Shown in pieces: positions 59,058 to 64,000 of a DNA stretch of 64,000 nucleotides (position 1 is its first letter; each line of letters starts with the position of its first letter). The notes below the pieces were generated by a model, which was not told the origin of the DNA, searched no databases, and was given only the letters and a program-made list of their open reading frames with translations. The translations under genes and the position numbers were made by a program. The DNA is from Geodermatophilus poikilotrophus. GTDB taxonomy: Bacteria > Actinomycetota > Actinomycetes > Mycobacteriales > Geodermatophilaceae. The stretch lies in contig NZ_FOIE01000004.1 in assembly GCF_900111455.1 (NCBI RefSeq), positions 372,001-436,000 on the forward strand, read 5' to 3'.

Positions 59058-59069
59058 ACGGAGGAGCCC

Positions 59070-59582
59070 GTGCTCGTACTGGGCAAGGCCGGCACGGCCG
59101 GCACCGAGAAGCGCGTCCTGCCCGTGCTGCGCGACGACGTCGTCGTCGCCACGCTGCAGGCGTCGAGCTGGAAGGAGGCGGCCACGGCCGTCGTCGGGAA
59201 CCGCGAGTGGGTACTCGCCAAGGCCAAGCGCGAGCTCACCGGCCGGTGGGCGGCCGACCCCGAGGGGACGGCGCGGCTGCGCGCCCGCCAGACCTCCTTC
59301 TGGAGGGGTACCTGGGAGGCCGACCTGGAGGGGACGCCCGTGCAGGCCGAGGTGGTCTCGCGGTGGAAGGGCGGCCACCGCTACCGGTCCGGCGAGCGGG
59401 TGGTCGCCGAGACCGGGACGACCGGCGGCTGGTCGCCCCGGCCCACCCTGACCGCGGACGAGTCGCTGCCGTTGGACCACCAGGTCTACCTGCTCTGGCT
59501 GGCGCTGGTCATGAGCCGCCGCGACGAGGCGGCGACGATGGCCGCGGTCGCCGGCGGCGCAGCCGCGGCGGGAGGCAGCTGA
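59070..59582 (+). CDS. Hypothetical protein upstream of dnaG
   Basis: 170 residues, soluble. Beta-rich core: VVVATLQASSWKEAATAVVG, WVLAKAKRELTGRW and FWRGTWEADLEGTPVQAEVV; resembles LURP-one/tubby-like or scramblase-type barrels in pattern but no family is certain. Ends with an Ala/Gly tail. GTG 59070 has GGAGG 7 bases upstream and the stop overlaps the dnaG ATG (TGATG), so the two are coupled. Confidence 0.72.
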   Translation: MLVLGKAGTAGTEKRVLPVLRDDVVVATLQASSWKEAATAVVGNREWVLAKAKRELTGRWAADPEGTARLRARQTSFWRGTWEADLEGTPVQAEVVSRWKGGHRYRSGERVVAETGTTGGWSPRPTLTADESLPLDHQVYLLWLALVMSRRDEAATMAAVAGGAAAAGGS

Positions 59583-61468
59583 TGGCCGGGAAGGGACGCA
59601 TCCGCGCCGCCGACATCGCACTGGTCCGCGAGCGGTCGAAGATCGACGAGATCGTCGGGGACCACCTGCAGCTGAAGCGGGCGGGTGGCGGCAGCCTCAA
59701 GGGGCTGTGCCCCTTCCACGACGAGAAGTCGCCGTCCTTCCACGTCACCCCGTCGAGGAACCTCTTCCACTGTTTCGGCTGCGGGGTCGGCGGAGACGTC
59801 ATCTCCTTCATCCAGCAGATCGACCACCTGTCGTTCACCGAGGCGGTCGAGCTGCTGGCCGGGCGCGCCAACGTCGAGCTGCACTACGAGGACGACGGCG
59901 GCCGCCCCACCGGCGCCCCGGACCGCTCGCAGGCCGGGCAGCGGGCCCGGCTGGTCGCGGCCAACACCGCGGCGGCGGCCTTCTACGCCGAGCAGCTGGG
60001 CAGCCCGGAGGCCGCACCGGCCCGGCAGTTCCTGGCCGACCGCGGCTTCGACCGGCAGGTGGCGCTGGACTTCGGCTGCGGCTTCGCCCCCGGCGGCTGG
60101 GACGGGCTGACCCGCCACCTGCGCGGCAACGGCTTCACCCAGCAGGAGCTGGTGACCGCGGGCCTGGCCAAGGAGTCCAGCCGCGGCACGCTCATCGACC
60201 GCTTCCACCGCCGGCTGGTCTGGCCGATCCGCGACATCACCGGGGACGTCATCGGCTTCGGCGCGCGCAAGCTGATGGACGACGACCCCGGCCCGAAGTA
60301 CCTCAACACCCCGGAGACGCCGCTCTACAAGAAGAGCAGCGTGCTCTACGGCATCGACCGGGCCAAGCGGGACATCGCCCGCCGTCACCAGGCCGTCGTC
60401 GTCGAGGGCTACACCGACGTCATGGCCTGCCACCTGGCGGGGGTCACCACCGCCGTGGCCTCCTGCGGCACCGCGTTCGGCCCGGAGCACATCGGCGTGC
60501 TGCGCCGGCTGCTCATGGACCAGGACGAGTTCCGCGGCGAGGTCATCTACACCTTCGACGGCGACGCCGCGGGGCAGGCCGCGGCGATGAAGACCTTCGC
60601 CGAGGACCAGCGCTTCGTCGGGCAGACCTTCGTCGCCGTCGAGCCCGACGGACGCGACCCCTGCGAGCTGCGGCAGGCGCACGGCGACGCCGCCGTCCGC
60701 GACCTGGTGGGCCGCCGGACGCCGCTGATCGCGTTCGTCCTCAAGACCACGCTGGCCGGCTACGACCTGGACACCGTCGAGGGCCGGGTGGCCGCGCTTG
60801 AGAAGACCGCGCCGCTGGTTGCGCAGATCAAGGATCACGCGCTCCGCCCCGCCTACGCCCGCCAGCTGGCCGGGATGATCGGCAACACCGACGAGTCCGA
60901 GGTGCTCGAGCGGGTCCGCCGCACCACCGGGGACACCGGTGGGCCGCCGCAGCGCGGCCGGCCGCGGACGCCGCAGAAGAGCCCGGACGACGTCGCCGTC
61001 GAGGTCGAGCGGGAGGCGCTCAAGGCGGCGCTGCAGAGCCCGGAGCTCGCCGGGCCGTCGTTCGACGCGATCCCGGTCGAGGCCTACACCGACCCCGACT
61101 ACGCGGCCGTGGCCGCCGCCGTCGCCGCGGCCGGGGGGGCGGCCGCCACCCGGGTCACCGGCCCGGCCTGGCTCGACGAGGTGGCCGCGCACTGCACCCG
61201 GGCGAGCGCGACGGCGCTGCTGACCGCGCTGGCCGTCGAGCCGGTGCGCTCGGTCGGCGAGGCCGACGCCGGGTACGTCAACGCGGTGCTGGCCCGGCTG
61301 GAGGAAATGCACACCGTCCGCCAGGTGGCCGCGCTCAAGGGGCGGCTGCAGCGGATGAACCCCGTCGAGGCCGGCGACGAGTACATGAAGGCGTTCGGCC
61401 ACCTGATGGCGCTCGAGCAGCAGGCGATCTCGCTGCGCAAGCGGGCGATGGGCGGGCTGGGCGAGTGA
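59582..61468 (+). CDS. dnaG: DNA primase DnaG
   Basis: 628 residues. Makes RNA primers at the fork. Zinc-binding domain CPFHDEKSPSF with HCFGC (about 43-67), catalytic core with RNAP-basic motif (GRIIGFGAR-like DVIGFGARKL), TOPRIM VVVEGYTDVMA (about 272) and FDGDAAGQ, and a C-terminal DnaB-binding domain. ATG 59582 overlaps the preceding stop. The stop overlaps the next start as GTGA. Confidence 0.97.
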   Translation: MAGKGRIRAADIALVRERSKIDEIVGDHLQLKRAGGGSLKGLCPFHDEKSPSFHVTPSRNLFHCFGCGVGGDVISFIQQIDHLSFTEAVELLAGRANVELHYEDDGGRPTGAPDRSQAGQRARLVAANTAAAAFYAEQLGSPEAAPARQFLADRGFDRQVALDFGCGFAPGGWDGLTRHLRGNGFTQQELVTAGLAKESSRGTLIDRFHRRLVWPIRDITGDVIGFGARKLMDDDPGPKYLNTPETPLYKKSSVLYGIDRAKRDIARRHQAVVVEGYTDVMACHLAGVTTAVASCGTAFGPEHIGVLRRLLMDQDEFRGEVIYTFDGDAAGQAAAMKTFAEDQRFVGQTFVAVEPDGRDPCELRQAHGDAAVRDLVGRRTPLIAFVLKTTLAGYDLDTVEGRVAALEKTAPLVAQIKDHALRPAYARQLAGMIGNTDESEVLERVRRTTGDTGGPPQRGRPRTPQKSPDDVAVEVEREALKAALQSPELAGPSFDAIPVEAYTDPDYAAVAAAVAAAGGAAATRVTGPAWLDEVAAHCTRASATALLTALAVEPVRSVGEADAGYVNAVLARLEEMHTVRQVAALKGRLQRMNPVEAGDEYMKAFGHLMALEQQAISLRKRAMGGLGE

Positions 61469-62046
61469 CCCTGGTCGACCGGGTGCGGCGGCGGTTCACC
61501 CGGCCGCCGGAGCTCGTGCGCGCCGTGGTGCTCGCCTCGGCCGACCCCGACGAGCGGGTGCTGGCCTGGGGCACCCTCGTGCGCGACGAGGGCTGGCTGG
61601 TCGCGACCTCCCGCGGACTGCGCCGGGTGCCTGCGGACCTGCCGCTGCCGCAGGCGGGTGAGGTCGGCGTGCTGTCCTGGCACGAGGTCGGCACCGCGCG
61701 GTGGACGGCGACCGGGGACGGTGGGGGCCGGTTCGAGGTGACCCCGCTGACCGAGGTGGAACCCGGGGTGCAGGCGCGGTTGCCGGTGGAGCGGCACGCG
61801 CTGGCCGACGCGGGAGGCCTGCCGCCCGTCGTCCGCCGGCGGGTGGACCAGACCGTCGTCGCCAGCCGGCGCGCGCCGCTGCCCGGTGGGGGAGGAGCGC
61901 TCCTGGTCGCCCGGCGGCTGCCCGGTCAGTCCGGACGCGAGTGGACCGTCGTCTTCGACGACGATGCCGACCGCGCCGACCCCGCCGCACGGGAGGCCGC
62001 GCGGCAGAAGCTGGCCGAGGCGGTCGCGGCCGACCAGCCGAGCTGA
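61465..62046 (+). CDS. Conserved actinobacterial hypothetical protein downstream of dnaG
   Basis: 193 residues, soluble, no membrane segment. VLAWGTLVRDEGWLVATSRGL and VLSWHEVGTARWTATGD look like a small PH-like beta domain; the C-terminus is helical and acidic. GTG 61465 overlaps the dnaG stop. The gene after dnaG in related actinobacteria looks similar; function unknown. Confidence 0.75.
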   Translation: MTLVDRVRRRFTRPPELVRAVVLASADPDERVLAWGTLVRDEGWLVATSRGLRRVPADLPLPQAGEVGVLSWHEVGTARWTATGDGGGRFEVTPLTEVEPGVQARLPVERHALADAGGLPPVVRRRVDQTVVASRRAPLPGGGGALLVARRLPGQSGREWTVVFDDDADRADPAAREAARQKLAEAVAADQPS

Positions 62047-62106
62047 AGAAGGACCCCCTGCCCCCCACCACTCGCAGGCTCGCGGTGGGGCCCTGCAGGG
62101 GGCCTG
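62045..62106. repeat. Dispersed intergenic hairpin repeat, copy E (likely terminator)
   Basis: CCCCCTGC (62054-62061) pairs with GCAGGGGG (62095-62102) around the core CACTCGCAGGCTCGCGG. This core is identical to copy A, 60 kb away. Between converging genes. Confidence 0.75.
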
Positions 62107-62124
62107 CTGCGACCGCCGCGGGGT

Positions 62125-62448
62125 TCAGACCCCGCCGGAGGTGTCCGGCGGCGGCAGCGGGGTGTTCGACGCCGGGGTGGTGGTGCCGGAGGCGGATCGG
62201 GCACGAGGGACGGAGCCCGCACCGGACGTCGTCGAGCGGTCCCCGGAGCTGCCGAGACCGACCCGGGCCTTGGCCGAGTTGAGCACGCCGTCGGCGCGGG
62301 CCTGCGCCATGCCGGCCAGGCCCTGCAGCTGCGGGTTGTCCTTGGCCTGCTCCCAGGCGCGGCGGATCTGCTCGTAACGCTCCGTACCCGCCTTCGCGCC
62401 GAGGACGTAGCCGGCACCGAAGCCGACGAGGAAGGACAGCTTCGCCAT
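62125..62448 (-). CDS. YtxH-like small membrane-associated protein
   Basis: 107 residues. One N-terminal glycine-rich helix (SFLVGFGAGYVLGAKAG), a charged amphipathic helix ERYEQIRRAWEQAKDNPQLQ, then a disordered Ser/Thr/Pro tail. Pattern of YtxH/DUF883-type stress proteins. ATG 62448 has GGAGG upstream on the minus strand. Function unknown. Confidence 0.8.
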   Translation of the reverse strand: MAKLSFLVGFGAGYVLGAKAGTERYEQIRRAWEQAKDNPQLQGLAGMAQARADGVLNSAKARVGLGSSGDRSTTSGAGSVPRARSASGTTTPASNTPLPPPDTSGGV

Positions 62449-62554
62449 GGCGAACCTCCAGGTGAGACGCAGGAGCAGGAGTGAGCACGGTAACCGTGGG
62501 AGCGTGTGCCGCGCGACGCGGCGAGCCGCCTGCAGCGCCCTCGACGGCGTGGGG

Positions 62555-62560
62555 TAGCCT
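62555..62560 (+). promoter_or_regulatory. -10 box of tRNA-Asn
   Basis: TAGCCT lies 28 bases before the mature tRNA 5' end. Confidence 0.4.
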
Positions 62561-62588
62561 CGTCCCTGCGCGCGGGCACGCCCGCCGA

Positions 62589-62661
62589 TCCCCCGTAGCT
62601 CAATTGGCAGAGCATGCGACTGTTAATCGCAGGGTTATTGGTTCGAGTCCAATCGGGGGAG
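62589..62661 (+). tRNA. tRNA-Asn (anticodon GUU)
   Basis: Acceptor TCCCCCG pairs with CGGGGGA; D-arm GCTC/GAGC; anticodon stem TGCGA/TCGCA with loop CTGTTAA and anticodon GTT at 62622-62624; T-arm ATTGG/CCAAT with TTCGAGT. Discriminator G; CCA not encoded. Its 3' half is partly repeated at 63052-63074. Confidence 0.97.
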
Positions 62662-63241
62662 CAAAGCTCCAGCTCAGCGGCTCGTGGACGCTTCCAGGCC
62701 GGAACCAATATTCGCCCGAGTCGCAAGGAACCCGTGATCTCGGGTGCGCGGCGGCGCTGGGTGAGACCTCGGATGGGCTGTGGACACGGGCCTGGTTAGC
62801 CTCACGAGCGCTGCCGGGACGCCGGTCAGTGAGTGACTTCCGTCGCGTAGATGCCCGGCAGTGAGGAGTCACAGGGAAGGGCTCGGGCGTACGGCACTGC
62901 GGAGCTCGGCGGATGACCGCGGGGGTTGGGGCTGGCGGTGCCGCGGCCTCTCGAGGACGGCCCGCTTTAGTCATGATGGCAATGTCGCGCTGGCTGCTTG
63001 GCCTGCACGTGCAACGCGGATCAACAACGACCAACCACGCCAAGATCAAACCGCAGGTCTATTGGTTCGAGTCCCGGAACGAGCCCGTCTGGCCGGGGCG
63101 TCCATCGTCAACCGCCCTGCGAGCCGGGCCAACGAGCCTCGACGTGGCTGCCACCGCCGCTGCCAGGCCTCCGGTCGTCGTCCGGAAGCACGTGCGCGGC
63201 GGCGGTCCGGTTCCACCGGCGTGGGCCGGATGCGGGCGGTG
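62662..63241. other. 580-base gene-free interval downstream of tRNA-Asn
   Basis: No convincing protein gene on either strand. Composition drops in GC around 63010-63060 compared with neighbours, and a partial tRNA-Asn copy sits inside. It looks like a scar of an integrated element. Confidence 0.55.
63052..63074 (+). repeat. Partial copy of the tRNA-Asn 3' half (att-like)
   Basis: CGCAGG, two different bases, then TATTGGTTCGAGTCC, matching 62628-62650 of the tRNA gene. The match stops before the acceptor stem. Such copies arise where an element integrated at a tRNA gene. Confidence 0.65.
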
Positions 63242-64000
63242 TCACGTCCCTGGCTCAGACGGCTGCGGGTCACGGCGGGGTTCGCGCCGCGCCGGATCGC
63301 GGGCCAGCACGGCGCGGCGCGCGCGGTCGGCCGGGATGGCCACCAGCCGCTCCAGCGGTCCCTGACCCATCCACCGGTTCCACAGGACGGCGAAGAGCAG
63401 TGCGCCGATCACGAGCCCCAGCCAGAGCGCGAGGAGGTCGTCGGTCGAGACGAAGGCCAGGACGACCGCGTGGGTGGCGTAGACGGTGAGGGTCATGGAG
63501 CCGGCCAGGGCCACCGGCCGCAGCAGGCGCTGAGCAATCCGCAGCCTGCACAGCAGGAGCACGGCGCCGAGCACGGCGACCGCCGAGCCGAGGGTGCCGA
63601 GCATGTCCAGCGGCGTGCCGGAGTGGTGTACCCGCTGCGCCAGCCACCACCACGAGTGCACCAGGTCCCCGTCCCAGACGACCTCGGTCGCAGTCGTCCC
63701 CGGCTCCGAGGCGGCCAGCAGGGCCGGCAGGCCCCCGAGGCGGAAGACGAGTAGCCAGGAGAGGAACCACGCGGCGACCGCCAACGCGAGTCCGCCGACG
63801 AGCAGCCGGACGGCGATCCTGGTCGAGGAGAGGTCCAGCCGCCCGATGGCCAGCCCCACGCAGATGTAGGCCATGTAGGTGACCGCCGGGAAGACGCCGG
63901 TGACGAGCACCAGGAGAAGCAGGTCGACCGGGTCGGTGAACGGCGAGGTCAGCGTCGGCAGCGGGTCGAACTCGTCCTCCAGGCCCAGGTTGTGGGCTGC
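63242..64000 (-). CDS. Multi-helix membrane protein, DUF418/heparan-acetyltransferase-like (cut by window edge)
   Basis: The frame is open to base 64000, so the gene's start lies outside. Visible part has about six helices, with MAYICVGLAIGRLDLS (a Gly-Arg-Leu-Asp motif typical of the C-terminal half of such acyltransferase relatives), VHHSGTPLDMLGTLGSAVAV and LAGSMTLTVYATHAVVL. The C-terminus ends in an Arg/Pro-rich tail. Relatives: membrane acyltransferases of the DUF1624/DUF418 group; the exact family needs the missing part. Confidence 0.75.
   Translation of the reverse strand, partial: AAHNLGLEDEFDPLPTLTSPFTDPVDLLLLVLVTGVFPAVTYMAYICVGLAIGRLDLSSTRIAVRLLVGGLALAVAAWFLSWLLVFRLGGLPALLAASEPGTTATEVVWDGDLVHSWWWLAQRVHHSGTPLDMLGTLGSAVAVLGAVLLLCRLRIAQRLLRPVALAGSMTLTVYATHAVVLAFVSTDDLLALWLGLVIGALLFAVLWNRWMGQGPLERLVAIPADRARRAVLARDPARREPRRDPQPSEPGT

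Noticed and set aside
62481..62864. Open frame over the tRNA-Asn gene (PVAQLAEHATVNRRVIGSSPI)
   Set aside because: This peptide is the well-known false translation of a tRNA gene and its flanks, not a protein.
63052..63074. A second tRNA gene
   Set aside because: Only the T-arm region is present; there is no acceptor, D- or anticodon stem around it.

Overview
The window (about 64 kb, very high GC, GTG/ATG/TTG starts, TGA as the stop of nearly every gene and no TAA) is chromosomal DNA of an actinobacterium. Gene order and protein sequences fit the Geodermatophilaceae (Blastococcus/Geodermatophilus/Modestobacter type). That placement is inferred from gene content and from the unusual tRNA-Sec, not from a database search. 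Genes are densely packed, often with 4-base ATGA/GTGA overlaps. Many lack a Shine-Dalgarno site and have a TANNNT box 6-9 bases before the start, as expected for leaderless actinobacterial transcripts.

Layout. 1-5.7 kb: a MoxR ATPase/VWA pair, nadD-rsfS-histidine phosphatase, and degV. 5.8-6.9 kb: an AT-richer orphan membrane-protein gene and a short relic of a second comEC. 7.0-11.7 kb: comEA-comEC-holA, with a 41-G tract in the end of comEC, and rpsT. 11.8-15.1 kb: a decayed phosphotransferase pseudogene, lepA and a MOSC protein. 15.1-21.8 kb: accessory metabolism (VOC protein, FAD monooxygenase, a repressor/Clp-N pair with twin palindromic operators, YbaK, quinone oxidoreductase, methyltransferase). 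21.9-26.2 kb: a complete selenocysteine locus, selD / tRNA-Sec / selA / selB. 26.2-32.7 kb: VOC, PH-domain protein, hemW, an ABC-2 exporter with a two-component system, and a ParB-like protein. 32.7-49.8 kb: the conserved actinobacterial block hrcA-dnaJ-rsmE ... HIT ... phoH-ybeY-CorC-cdd-like-era-recO-uppS, interrupted by a DUF418/TetR pair and a PhnDCE-type transporter. 49.9-62.4 kb: glyS, vapBC, dus, ppdK, dnaG and small hypotheticals. 62.6-64 kb: tRNA-Asn, a gene-poor scar with a partial copy of the tRNA 3' half, and a truncated membrane protein gene.

The most striking system is the selenocysteine locus. The tRNA-Sec between selD and selA carries anticodon CUA rather than UCA, so it should read UAG, not UGA, as selenocysteine. 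To my knowledge this recoding has been reported for Blastococcus and Geodermatophilus. Consistent with it, about nine in ten genes here end in UGA, six end in UAG and none in UAA. About 14 kb downstream lies an ABC transporter whose binding protein resembles the clade annotated as putative selenate transporter, which may feed selenium to SelD. No selenoprotein gene with an internal UAG was recognised in the window.
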